NCBI GenBank assembly: GCA_947626675.1
Contig: CANQTC010000001.1
Location: 1 to 64,000, forward strand
Direction: 5' to 3'
From: an uncultured Coprococcus sp.
GTDB lineage: Bacteria > Bacillota > Clostridia > Lachnospirales > Lachnospiraceae
DNA length: 64,000 nucleotides
Shown: in pieces, positions 18,086 to 27,446 of the stretch
How the letters are laid out: the number at the start of each line of letters is the position of its first letter
How positions within the stretch are numbered: the first letter of the stretch is position 1
The notes under the pieces: generated by a model
Databases searched by the model: none
The model's input: the letters and a program-made list of their open reading frames with translations, nothing else
What the model was told of the DNA's origin: nothing
Position numbers and translations under genes: made by a program

Positions 18086-19036
18086 ATGAAACGTTGTATT
18101 CTTTTAGAGGCTGAGGCAGAAGCAGTATGTAACCAAAGCGCTGTTCCTCCGCTGATATTTCAATTACCGCCGGAGCAGGGGAGAAAGGTATTAGAGGAAA
18201 CACAGGATATGCCTGTATATAAATATCCTGCAAATATTTCCGTCAGTGAGATTGATACCTGTAAATGGGGGACGATACCGGTTTATTTTGTTATGCCGCA
18301 GTGTACGGTTCCTGTTCAAAATGTAATTTTCTATATACATGGGGCGGGCTGGGTATTCGGCAGCTTTCATACGCATGAAAAGCTTGTCAGAGAGCTTGCA
18401 GCAAGAACAAACGCACTGATTATTTTTCCTGAATATACGCGTTCACCGGAGGCGAAATATCCTGTAGCGATAGAACAATGCTATTTTGTATTATCACATA
18501 TTGGGGAAATCATCAGTAAATATGCGCCCAATATGAAATATAGTACATTAACGGTAGCCGGAGACAGTGTTGGCGGCAACATGGCGATTGCGATGGTTTT
18601 CATGGCAAAGAAAAGAAACGGCCCTAAAATCCAAAAACTTCTTTTATACTATCCTGTGACGAATGCCTGCTTTCAAACACCAAGCTATTTACAATTTGCT
18701 GAAAATTATTATTTATACCGGGAAGGAATGAAATGGTTTTGGTGTCAGTATACTGCTTGTGAAGCTGACAGAAATCAAATTACCGCTTCGCCTTTACGGG
18801 CAGATGTGGATTGTCTGAAAGGATTTCCTAAAACCATGATTATTAACGGTCAGGCAGATGTTTTGCGCAGCGAAGGCGAAGCCTTTGGTGAAAAGCTTCG
18901 CTGTGCCGGTGTGGATGTAACTGCATTGAGGGTACAGGGAATCATTCATGATTTTGTTATGCTTCATTCGCTTGACAAGACAAATGCCTGCCGGACAGCA
19001 ATGGATGCCTCTACAGCGTGGATAAAAAGAAAATAA
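18086..19036 (+). CDS. Alpha/beta hydrolase (HSL-type acetyl esterase/lipase)
   Basis: YIHGAGWVFGSFHTHEKLVRELAARTNALIIFPEYTRSPEAKYP and AGDSVGGNMAIAM. Confidence 0.9.
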   Translation: MKRCILLEAEAEAVCNQSAVPPLIFQLPPEQGRKVLEETQDMPVYKYPANISVSEIDTCKWGTIPVYFVMPQCTVPVQNVIFYIHGAGWVFGSFHTHEKLVRELAARTNALIIFPEYTRSPEAKYPVAIEQCYFVLSHIGEIISKYAPNMKYSTLTVAGDSVGGNMAIAMVFMAKKRNGPKIQKLLLYYPVTNACFQTPSYLQFAENYYLYREGMKWFWCQYTACEADRNQITASPLRADVDCLKGFPKTMIINGQADVLRSEGEAFGEKLRCAGVDVTALRVQGIIHDFVMLHSLDKTNACRTAMDASTAWIKRK

Positions 19037-19105
19037 CAAATACATAAATTCGTTTTATTTCGTAAAGAATATTTCCCATAAAAATATTTGGGAGAAAGTT
19101 ATGTT

Positions 19106-20419
19106 ATGAAATCAATATGGCAAAACGAGGTTACATTTCCTGAGTTTCCGAAGCTTCAGGAAAATATAAGAACAGAGGTATTGATAATCGGCGGCGGCAT
19201 CACAGGAATTTTGACTGCATATTTTTTGCAACAAAATAAGATTCCTTATGTCCTTGTGGAAAAAGACAGGATATGCAGTAAAACAACAGGACATACGACA
19301 GCAAAAATAACGTTGCAGCATGGTCTTATATATAGTCAGCTTTTGAATACCTTTGGAAAAGAAAAGGCACAAAAATATTTGCAGGCAAATCAATGGGCAT
19401 TGGAGCAGTACGAGAAGCTTTGCAAAGACATCGACTGTAATTTTGAGAAGAAAGATAACTATGTATATTCTGTAAATAACAGAAAAAAGCTGGAGCAGGA
19501 AATGAATGCATTAAGGGAGCTTGGTTATTCTGCAAAATTGTATGATGAAATTTCGTTGCCGATAGATACAGCCGGAGCAGTATGCTGTCCAAATCAGGCG
19601 CAGTTTCATCCGCTTAAATTCTTAGCGGATATTTCAAGAAATTTGAATATCTATGAACGTACATTTGTACAGGAAATGGTTGGAAATACAGCAATAACAG
19701 AGCGCGGTGAAATTATAGCGGAGCAGGTAATCGTGACGACGCATTTTCCCTTCATTAATAAACATGGCAGTTATTTTTTAAAATTATATCAGCATCGTTC
19801 TTATGTATTGGCGTTAAAAAGTGTAGAAAACAGAGAAAAGCTTCAGGTGAATGGCATGTATGTGGGCGCAGAGCAGGAGGGATTGTCTTTTCGGAATTAT
19901 AAGGAGGTACTTTTGCTTGGCGGCGGCGCTCACCGCACAGGAAAGCATGGTGGAAACTGGGAGGTTTTAAGACAATTTGCGAAAGAACATTATGCCAATG
20001 CAATTGAATTATGTGCATGGGCGGCGCAGGATTGCATGAGCCTTGATAAAGTTCCGTATATCGGCGAATATTCCAAACGTACACAAAAACTCTATACAGC
20101 AACAGGCTTTAATAAATGGGGGATGACAGGAAGTATGGTTGCAGCACAGCTTTTATGCGGTTATGTTACAGGCAGCGTGCAGGATTTTGCAGATGTATTT
20201 TTACCATCAAGAAGTATCTTACGAGGTCAGTTGTTTGTAAATGCCGCAACAGCAACGGTCAATCTGCTTACCCCGGCAAAAAAGCGCTGTCCGCATTTGG
20301 GCTGTGCGCTGAAATGGAACAAGGCAGAGCATACATGGGACTGTTCCTGTCATGGTTCGCGATTTTCTGATACAGGGAAGGTTCTTGATAATCCGGCAAA
20401 TGGAAATCTTAAAATATAA
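19106..20419 (+). CDS. FAD-dependent oxidoreductase (DadA-like) with C-terminal Rieske [2Fe-2S] domain
   Basis: VLIIGGGITGILTAYFLQQ (dinucleotide-binding fold). C-terminal CPHLGCALKWNKAEHTWDCSCHGSRF Rieske motif. Confidence 0.9.
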   Translation: MKSIWQNEVTFPEFPKLQENIRTEVLIIGGGITGILTAYFLQQNKIPYVLVEKDRICSKTTGHTTAKITLQHGLIYSQLLNTFGKEKAQKYLQANQWALEQYEKLCKDIDCNFEKKDNYVYSVNNRKKLEQEMNALRELGYSAKLYDEISLPIDTAGAVCCPNQAQFHPLKFLADISRNLNIYERTFVQEMVGNTAITERGEIIAEQVIVTTHFPFINKHGSYFLKLYQHRSYVLALKSVENREKLQVNGMYVGAEQEGLSFRNYKEVLLLGGGAHRTGKHGGNWEVLRQFAKEHYANAIELCAWAAQDCMSLDKVPYIGEYSKRTQKLYTATGFNKWGMTGSMVAAQLLCGYVTGSVQDFADVFLPSRSILRGQLFVNAATATVNLLTPAKKRCPHLGCALKWNKAEHTWDCSCHGSRFSDTGKVLDNPANGNLKI

Positions 20420-20523
20420 ATTAAAAAAACATATGAAGGGATTGTCAAAAGATGGGAAATCAAGTAAAATGGTGTTCAAAAACGTACTAATTAAATTGAG
20501 ATACGAGCGGGAGAATAAAATTG

Positions 20524-21321
20524 ATGAGCATAACAGATAAAAATATAGATGGCGGAAAAGCGTTTGATTGGGGAAAGGTGTCAACAGACTATGCTAAGTT
20601 TCGTGATATTTATCCGCAGGAATTTTATGATAAAATTATAGCGCGCGGACTATGTATAAAAGGTCAAAGCGTTCTGGATATAGGAACAGGAACCGGTGTG
20701 CTTCCAAGAAATATGTATCGTTATGGTGCGAAATGGACAGGAACTGACATTTCAGAAAATCAGATTGAACAGGCAAAAATCCTTTCTGCCGGGATGGATA
20801 TTAATTATGATGTACTGCCTGCAGAAAATATAAACTTTCCGGCTCATTCATTTGATGTAATTACTGCTTGTCAATGCTTTTGGTATTTTAATCACGAACA
20901 GATTAAATCTAAGTTTTTCCGTATGCTGAAACCCAATGGACATCTTCTTGTATTATATATGGCATGGCTGCCTTTTGAAGATAAAATTGCAGGAGAAAGC
21001 GAAAAACTGGTTCTCAAATACAACCCTAAGTGGAGCGGTGCCGGAGAGACTATTCATCCGATATGGATACCTGATTGTTATAAAGAAGCATTTGAACTGG
21101 TTTACCATGAGGAATACCCATTAATGGTTCACTTCACTCGTGAAAGCTGGCATGGCAGAATGAAAGCCTGTCGAGGAATCGGTGCATCTCTTACGGAACA
21201 AGAGATTTCTGCATGGGAGCAGGAACATATAAAATTACTTGCTGAGATTGCACCTGATGAATTTGATATTTTACATTATGGCGCTATTGCCGAATTACAG
21301 ATAGAAGGTGGTCTTAAATGA
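20524..21321 (+). CDS. Class I SAM-dependent methyltransferase
   Basis: GQSVLDIGTGTGVLPRNMYRYGAKWTGTDISENQIEQAKIL. Confidence 0.9.
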   Translation: MSITDKNIDGGKAFDWGKVSTDYAKFRDIYPQEFYDKIIARGLCIKGQSVLDIGTGTGVLPRNMYRYGAKWTGTDISENQIEQAKILSAGMDINYDVLPAENINFPAHSFDVITACQCFWYFNHEQIKSKFFRMLKPNGHLLVLYMAWLPFEDKIAGESEKLVLKYNPKWSGAGETIHPIWIPDCYKEAFELVYHEEYPLMVHFTRESWHGRMKACRGIGASLTEQEISAWEQEHIKLLAEIAPDEFDILHYGAIAELQIEGGLK

Positions 21322-22160
21322 AAGATTTGATTCGATTAACGGATTTACAACCGGATGAAGTATACGAGATATTTCATATTGCAGATGAAATCAGTATGGG
21401 AAACTATAACGGTTTTCTTGACGGAAAGAGTGTTTGTATGTTCTTTCCTGCATCCAGTATCAGAACGCGGATAACTTTTGAAAAAGGAATATATCTGTTA
21501 GGCGGTCAGTCCATATTGTTCCCAACCGATGCATTAGATAAAAAAGAAGATTTAAAAGATGTATGCGGATATATGAATAATTGGGCGGATATTCTGATTG
21601 TTCGGCATACGGACATACAGTTGATTGAAAAATTGGCTGGGTATTCAACAATTCCTGTTATCAATGCCATGACGAGCAGCAATCATCCCTGTGAAATTTT
21701 GGCAGATATGTATTCACTGTCAAAAATCAGGGATAATTTCATAAACGATAACTATTTGTTCTGCGGAAAATCCGGAAATATCGGTCTTGCATGGAAAGAA
21801 GCATCAAAAGTTATGGGATTCCATTTATCGCAATGCTGCGGTGCCGGTTATGAAATGGAGGATATAGAAGTATACTATGATATAAAAACAGCAATCAAAG
21901 GAAAAGATATCATATGTACGGATTCTCTTCCTGCTGAGGCGTTAAAAGATTTTGAACATTGTCAGATAACAAAAGCGGTAATGGATATGGCTAATAAAAA
22001 TGCACTATTAAATCCCTGCCCGCCGTTTTATCGTGGTGAGGAAGTTTCTGATGACGCAATACAGTCAGAATATTTTGCAGGGTATGAATTTAAAAAGAAT
22101 TTATTAGTGGTTCAACAGGCTGTTATGATTTGGTGTATGATGCAGCATGAAACCATATGA
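21318..22160 (+). CDS. Divergent ornithine/aspartate carbamoyltransferase-family protein
   Basis: Carbamoyl-phosphate site FPASSIRTRITFEKG (cf. SxRTR), SNHPCEILADM (cf. HPxQxLxD), NPCPPFYRGEEVSDD (cf. HCLP..RGEEV). ATGA overlap with the methyltransferase. Confidence 0.75.
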   Translation: MKDLIRLTDLQPDEVYEIFHIADEISMGNYNGFLDGKSVCMFFPASSIRTRITFEKGIYLLGGQSILFPTDALDKKEDLKDVCGYMNNWADILIVRHTDIQLIEKLAGYSTIPVINAMTSSNHPCEILADMYSLSKIRDNFINDNYLFCGKSGNIGLAWKEASKVMGFHLSQCCGAGYEMEDIEVYYDIKTAIKGKDIICTDSLPAEALKDFEHCQITKAVMDMANKNALLNPCPPFYRGEEVSDDAIQSEYFAGYEFKKNLLVVQQAVMIWCMMQHETI

Positions 22161-22177
22161 TATTGAGAAAAAATCAG

Positions 22178-22576
22178 TTAATCATCCGTCTGTATAAGAT
22201 TGCTGTAATATTTGGTTTTGCCTGATAATACATCATCATAAAAGTTCTGTTTCCAGTCAATATAGTCGATGCATTTATGCAATTCGTTCATATTTTGGAG
22301 CAGCGCCTTACGTTTTTTCTCCAGTATGCGTTTGCGTTCAGGAATGGTTGATTCTCCTTGCAGGCAGAGGGCGAGATATTCTTTCATTTCCTGAAGACTC
22401 ATACCGCAGTTTTTTAAACAGGTCAGACTTTTAATCCATGCGATATCACGTTCATCAAATATTCTTCTATTATTTTTATCTCTTTTTACATTTGGTACAA
22501 GTCCCTGATTACAGTAGAATTTTAAAGTTTCATATGGCATCCCAACTTCTGTACAGGTTTCTTTCATTGTAAACAT
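22178..22576 (-). CDS. MerR-family transcriptional regulator
   Basis: MFTMKETCTEVGMPYETLKFYCNQGLVPNVKRDKNNRRIFDERDIAWIKSLTCLKNCGMSLQEMKEY. Start at 22576 after RBS ggagggg. Confidence 0.9.
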   Translation of the reverse strand: MFTMKETCTEVGMPYETLKFYCNQGLVPNVKRDKNNRRIFDERDIAWIKSLTCLKNCGMSLQEMKEYLALCLQGESTIPERKRILEKKRKALLQNMNELHKCIDYIDWKQNFYDDVLSGKTKYYSNLIQTDD

Positions 22577-22617
22577 AGTACCCCTCCTAAAAAATAAAAT
22601 TTTTTTCAAATCAGGTA

Positions 22618-22648
22618 TTGACCGGTAGTAACTACCGATTGCTATACT
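22618..22648 (+). promoter_or_regulatory. MerR-type promoter: 19-bp spacer with 15-bp dyad
   Basis: TTGACC (22618-22623)-19 nt-TATACT (22643-22648), with perfect dyad CGGTAGTaACTACCG at 22623-22637. Confidence 0.8.
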
Positions 22649-22753
22649 ATGAATAGTAGCACAAATGAAAGAATGCGTCAAACAGAAAAAATGAATCAGA
22701 CAGTTCCGTCATTTGGCTAAAAAGAAAAATGAATATTGAAAGGAAGGATAGAT

Positions 22754-23914
22754 ATGAATGATTTTACATACGCATATCCGACAAAGATATATTTTGGGAA
22801 AGGAGCAGCAGCGAAACACCTTCCGGCGGAACTTGCAAAGGTTGGGAAGAAGGTCATGCTTGCATATGGCGGCGGTTCTATTAAATCCAACGGTATTTAT
22901 GATGAAATGATGACGATTTTAAAAGATGCCGGGAAAACGGTGATAGAGTTTTCAGGAATTATGCCAAATCCAACATATGCAAAGGTTCAGGAGGGAGCTG
23001 AACTCGCAAGGAAAGAAAATGTTGATTTTATCCTTGCAGTAGGCGGCGGCTCGGTAAGTGACTGTTGTAAGATTGTTGCCTCACAGGCGGTAACAGAAGA
23101 AGATATATGGGAGCTGGAGTTTACAAAACATGAATTTCCAACAGATGCCGTTAAACTGGGAGTTGTAGTAACCGCATCAGGTACAGGTTCGGAGCAGAAT
23201 GCAGGCGCTGTTATTACAAATGAAGATAAGAAGATTAAGACAGGTGTATTCGGCGCTCATGCAGATTTTGCAATTTTAGACCCGCAGTATACGATGTCAG
23301 TTCCATTCAAACAGGTAATTTCAGGAGCATTTGATACGTTAAGCCATGCAATGGAAACTTATTTTGGAAAACCACAGGAAAGTTTTCTTTCGGATGAAAT
23401 CAATGAAGCTGTTATGAGAAATACGATTGCAAACATTCGTAAGCTGATAGAAAATCCGGATGATTTGGAAGCCAGAAGTGAGTTGATGTGGGATTCGGCA
23501 ATGGCAGAAAACGGGATATTAAAGATTGGAAAAATAACTGATTTTCAGGCGCATCAGATTGAACATCAATTAGGCGCTTATACAAATTGTAACCACGGAA
23601 GAGGACTTGCAGTAATACATCCGGTGCTTTATCGTCATATTTATAAAGAAGGACTGGAAAAATTCAAACGCTTTGCAGTTGCGGTATGGAATGTTTCAAC
23701 AGCGGGAAAGAGTGATGATGAAATAGCGCTTGCGGGTATTTCGGCTTTGGAAGATTTTATTAAAGAAGCAGGACTTCCGACCAGATTTCGTGATATGGGA
23801 ATTACCTATGAGGATGTGTTGAAGCCGGTGGCAGACAGCACTAATATTACAGCCGGATGCTGCAAACAGCTTACAAGAGAAGAAATATTTGAAATATTAC
23901 AGGAGTGTTTCTAA
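22754..23914 (+). CDS. Iron-containing alcohol dehydrogenase (butanol dehydrogenase-like)
   Basis: FTYAYPTKIYFGKGAAAKHLPAEL, ILAVGGGSVSDCCK, AFDTLSHAMETYFG, HQIEHQLGAYTNCNHGRGLAVIHP. Confidence 0.93.
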   Translation: MNDFTYAYPTKIYFGKGAAAKHLPAELAKVGKKVMLAYGGGSIKSNGIYDEMMTILKDAGKTVIEFSGIMPNPTYAKVQEGAELARKENVDFILAVGGGSVSDCCKIVASQAVTEEDIWELEFTKHEFPTDAVKLGVVVTASGTGSEQNAGAVITNEDKKIKTGVFGAHADFAILDPQYTMSVPFKQVISGAFDTLSHAMETYFGKPQESFLSDEINEAVMRNTIANIRKLIENPDDLEARSELMWDSAMAENGILKIGKITDFQAHQIEHQLGAYTNCNHGRGLAVIHPVLYRHIYKEGLEKFKRFAVAVWNVSTAGKSDDEIALAGISALEDFIKEAGLPTRFRDMGITYEDVLKPVADSTNITAGCCKQLTREEIFEILQECF

Positions 23915-23951
23915 GCAATTACCTGATAAAGAAATCAGAAGGGGGAAAACG

Positions 23952-24728
23952 ATGGAAAATAAAAAGAAAAAAGGGTTAGTGGCAGGAATTATTATCTTAT
24001 TATTGTTTGGCATTTTGCTGACCGCATTTCTTTTGTTTCGGAGTAAATATGCTGATGATACCATAATTGTTTACTTCTCAAGAGTAGGAAATACAACATT
24101 TAGTGAAAATGTAGATGCTGTTTCTTCTGCTTCACTTCGAGTGGACAGAAATGGCGAATTTGTAGGTAATGCCGAAGTAATCGCAAAAGATTTGCACAGT
24201 ATCTTAGGCGCTCCGGTTCACAGAATTACAATTAAGGATTTTTATCCTGAAGATTATGATGCTACAGTAAGCCGGGCAAGTGAAGAGTTAAATGCCCAAA
24301 GCAGACCTGAGCTGTCATCAGTTCTTGAAAACATGGATGATTATGAAAATATTATATTAATTTATCCTGTTTGGTGGAGTACTATTCCAATGCCGGTTTC
24401 TTCCTTTTTAGAATCATATGACTTTAACGGAAAAACGATTCTTCCGATAGCGACACATAAGGGAAGCTTCTTAGGAAACAGTGTTGAAGATATAAAAAAT
24501 CTTGTTCCTGATGCAAAGGTAAAAGATGGCATATCAATCAGTGGCGACAGTGTAGATACGCTTGTCTTACTGTGGATTGGCGCGATTGCAGGAATAGCTT
24601 GTGTTGTAACAGGTTATATTCTTTATAGAAAACTGAAGGAAAATAAAAAGAAAGCGATGGCGTCATTAGCGCTATGTTTGGCAGGACTTGCGGCAATGGG
24701 AATCTGTATAGTGAAATTAGTTATATAA
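23952..24728 (+). CDS. Membrane-anchored flavodoxin
   Basis: N-terminal TM, then IIVYFSRVGNTTFSENVDAVSSAS... and IILIYPVWWSTIPMPVSSFLESYDFNGKTILPIATHKGS. C-terminal TM helices. Confidence 0.85.
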   Translation: MENKKKKGLVAGIIILLLFGILLTAFLLFRSKYADDTIIVYFSRVGNTTFSENVDAVSSASLRVDRNGEFVGNAEVIAKDLHSILGAPVHRITIKDFYPEDYDATVSRASEELNAQSRPELSSVLENMDDYENIILIYPVWWSTIPMPVSSFLESYDFNGKTILPIATHKGSFLGNSVEDIKNLVPDAKVKDGISISGDSVDTLVLLWIGAIAGIACVVTGYILYRKLKENKKKAMASLALCLAGLAAMGICIVKLVI

Positions 24729-24777
24729 AACAAATTTATGGAAAATTTCAGATAAGATATAAATGGAGGTATCAAAG

Positions 24778-25620
24778 ATGGAATATGTAACTTTAAACAA
24801 TGGAATTAAAATGCCAATGCTTGGATATGGGGTATATCAGGTAACAAATGAAGAATGTGAACGATGTGTTCTGGATGCCGTCAGTGTTGGATATCGTTTA
24901 ATCGATACTGCACAGGCATACGGCAATGAAGAAGCTGTAGGAAATGCAATCCACAAATGCAACATTCCTCGTGAAGATTTGTTTATCACAACAAAGGTCT
25001 GGATTAGCAATGGCGGTTATGAGAAAGCAAAAGCTTCAATTGAAGAGTCATTAAAGAAACTTCAGACGGATTATATTGATTTGCTGCTTATCCATCAGCC
25101 GTTTAATGATTATTATGGAACATACCGGGCGATGGAAGCGGCCTATAAGGAAGGTAAAATTCGCGCGATTGGCGTATCCAATTTTTATCCTGACAGATTA
25201 ATTGACTTGTGTCAGTTTGTAGAAGTAACGCCTGCTGTCAATCAGGTGGAAACACATGTATTCTAGCAGCAGAAAATTGCGCATGACTATATGGAAAAGT
25301 ATGGCGTTCAGCACGAATCATGGGGACCGTTTGCAGAAGGCAGAAAAGATTTCTTTACCAATCCGGTATTAAATGAAATAGGCACAAAGTATAACAAAAG
25401 CGCTGCACAGATTGCACTTCGTTTTCTTCTGCAAAGTGGTGTGGTAGTGATTCCAAAATCAACACACAAGGAACGTATGGTTCAAAATTTTGATGTTTTT
25501 GATTTTGCATTGGATGAAAAGGATATGAAGACAATGAATGCTTTAGATGAAGGGGAAAGTTTATTCTTTTCACATTATGAGCCTGCAACTGTAGAAATGC
25601 TGACAGGATTGCACAGATAG
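24778..25620 (+). pseudogene. Aldo/keto reductase interrupted by an in-frame TAG (25264-25266)
   Basis: [47 protein letters not shown], then ETHVF*QQKIAHDYMEKYGVQHESWGPFAEGRK...VVVIPKST in the same frame. Confidence 0.88.
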
Positions 25621-25660
25621 AACATATTTCAAAATTTTACTTTACAGGAGGAATGACAGG

Positions 25661-26113
25661 ATGGGAATTTTATTTGTTAATGGAAGTCCAAACAAAAATG
25701 GAAATACCACTTTGCTTGCAGAGCAATTACTAAAAGAAAAGAAGTTTGAAACAATAAATCTTGTTGACTATAAGATTTATTCGTATGGACAAAACTATGA
25801 GGATGACCAATTTGATGAGGTTATTTCAAAAATGAAAAATGCAGATACTATTATTATAGGCTCTCCATTATACTGGCATAGTATGAGTGGTGCTGTCAGA
25901 AATCTATTAGACCGTTCCTATGGTGCTGTTTCGGAAGGAGTATTTGAGGGTAAAGAATTATATTTTATCTTTCAGGGAGCATCGCCAACAGAAGCGCAGT
26001 TAAAAGCAGGAGATTATACAATGGGAAGATATGCTGCTTTGTATGGTTTTCATTACAATGGAATGATAACCAATATGGATGAGGCGGAAAAGGCATCAAA
26101 TACAATAGTATAA
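25661..26113 (+). CDS. Flavodoxin-family NAD(P)H-dependent FMN reductase
   Basis: ILFVNGSPNKNGNTTLLAEQLL and NADTIIIGSPLYWHSMSGAVRNLLDR. Confidence 0.88.
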   Translation: MGILFVNGSPNKNGNTTLLAEQLLKEKKFETINLVDYKIYSYGQNYEDDQFDEVISKMKNADTIIIGSPLYWHSMSGAVRNLLDRSYGAVSEGVFEGKELYFIFQGASPTEAQLKAGDYTMGRYAALYGFHYNGMITNMDEAEKASNTIV

Positions 26114-26131
26114 AATAAACCATTATTAATC

Positions 26132-26172
26132 ATACCACAGTCCATGTATTATTTGGACTGTGGTATATTTTT
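26132..26172. terminator. Bidirectional terminator between convergent genes
   Basis: ataccacagtcca...tggactgtggtat, perfect 13-bp stem, then attttttt. Confidence 0.85.
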
Positions 26173-26666
26173 TAAACTTTGAATATAACACCGCAGCCAA
26201 TTTTCGTTCCGGAATTGCCGGAAGGCTGTGTAACGAAATCATCAGGATGAAGATGTATAACAACCGACCGGCCGATAATATCGTCTGCATCAAACCGTTC
26301 TGTATAAAAAGCGGAATAGGCATAGCTGGAATTGCTTAACAGCGGAGGAAGGTCTCCGGCATGGTCCGGATGCGGCTGATTCCCCGGATTGTAGTGATTG
26401 CCTGTTTTTTCAAAAGGCAATGAGCAATTTCCATTTTCATGAATATGCATCCCGTAAAAGCTGCTGTTTTGAACATTTTGTTTTGGCAGGCCAAATACCT
26501 CTGCTTCTACTAACATACCGCCTTGTGGTACAGAATAGAAATATACCATTCCATGCAAGCCGGGATTCGTTGCGTTTCCCGTAATCTGCGCGCAGGCAGA
26601 AGGCTTTTGTCCTACTAACAGTTTCAGAAAAGATGGCTGAAATGTTGGTTCTGGAAATATTTTCAT
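26172..26666 (-). CDS. Cu/Zn superoxide dismutase-family protein
   Basis: FYGMHIHENGNCSLPFEKTGNHYNPGNQPHPDHAGDLPPLL, VVIHLHPDDFVTQPSGNSGTKIGCGVI. No signal peptide evident. Confidence 0.88.
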   Translation of the reverse strand: MKIFPEPTFQPSFLKLLVGQKPSACAQITGNATNPGLHGMVYFYSVPQGGMLVEAEVFGLPKQNVQNSSFYGMHIHENGNCSLPFEKTGNHYNPGNQPHPDHAGDLPPLLSNSSYAYSAFYTERFDADDIIGRSVVIHLHPDDFVTQPSGNSGTKIGCGVIFKV

Positions 26667-26862
26667 GATTATAATTTCCCGTTTTTTAGTATTTTATGTT
26701 GGAAAGCCGTAAATGTGCAGAAATTGACATTTCAAAGTATTGTATGATACTATATAGTATACATCTGACATACAGATGATGCCGGACACGATAGAAATCC
26801 TTTACGGCGGAAGCGTTGCCGTAGAAGCGATTTGCATATCAGAAAGATAATCGGAGGAAACT

Positions 26863-27309
26863 ATGAGATTTTTAATCCAAAGAGTTGAAAAGGCATCTGT
26901 CAATGTGGACAGTAAGCTTATAGGAAAAATAAATAAAGGACTTCTTGTATTTGTCGGTATTTATGAAGATGATACAAAGGCAGAAGCAGATAAACTGATA
27001 AAAAAACTGATTGGACTTCGGATATTTGAAGACAGTGAGGGAAAGACAAATCTTGCTCTGGCGGATGTGAATGGAGAACTGCTTATCGTGTCACAATTCA
27101 CGCTTTGTGCCGACTGTAAAAAAGGCAACAGACCTTCTTTTACAAAAGCAGCAGGAGCAGACATGGCAAATGCATTGTATGAATATATAATCAGTGAATG
27201 TAAAAAACAGGTGCCGGTTGTTGCTCATGGTGAATTTGGAGCAGATATGATGGTAAATATATCAAATGATGGCCCTTTTACTATTATTTTTGATACAAAA
27301 GACATATGA
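26863..27309 (+). CDS. dtd: D-aminoacyl-tRNA deacylase
   Basis: MRFLIQRVEKASVNVDSKLIGKINKGLLVFVGI, LLIVSQFTLCADCKKGNRPSFTKAAGA, GEFGADMMVNISNDGPFTI. Confidence 0.96.
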   Translation: MRFLIQRVEKASVNVDSKLIGKINKGLLVFVGIYEDDTKAEADKLIKKLIGLRIFEDSEGKTNLALADVNGELLIVSQFTLCADCKKGNRPSFTKAAGADMANALYEYIISECKKQVPVVAHGEFGADMMVNISNDGPFTIIFDTKDI

Positions 27310-27446
27310 TTATAGAAAAAACTATAATTTTTTTCTAAATGCTGTGATTATTCCTTGAAAAAATTATGATTTATTAATATAATGATATGTAGGTTGTGTT
27401 ATATCTATTTAATTAATTATACGAAAACGAAAAGGAGAATTGCATA

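Noticed and set aside
25264-25266. TAG as pyrrolysine or recoded sense codon
   Set aside because: TAG serves as a normal terminator for other genes here (e.g. 25618-25620, 33460-33462, 39046-39048), and no Pyl genes are seen. A point mutation is simpler.
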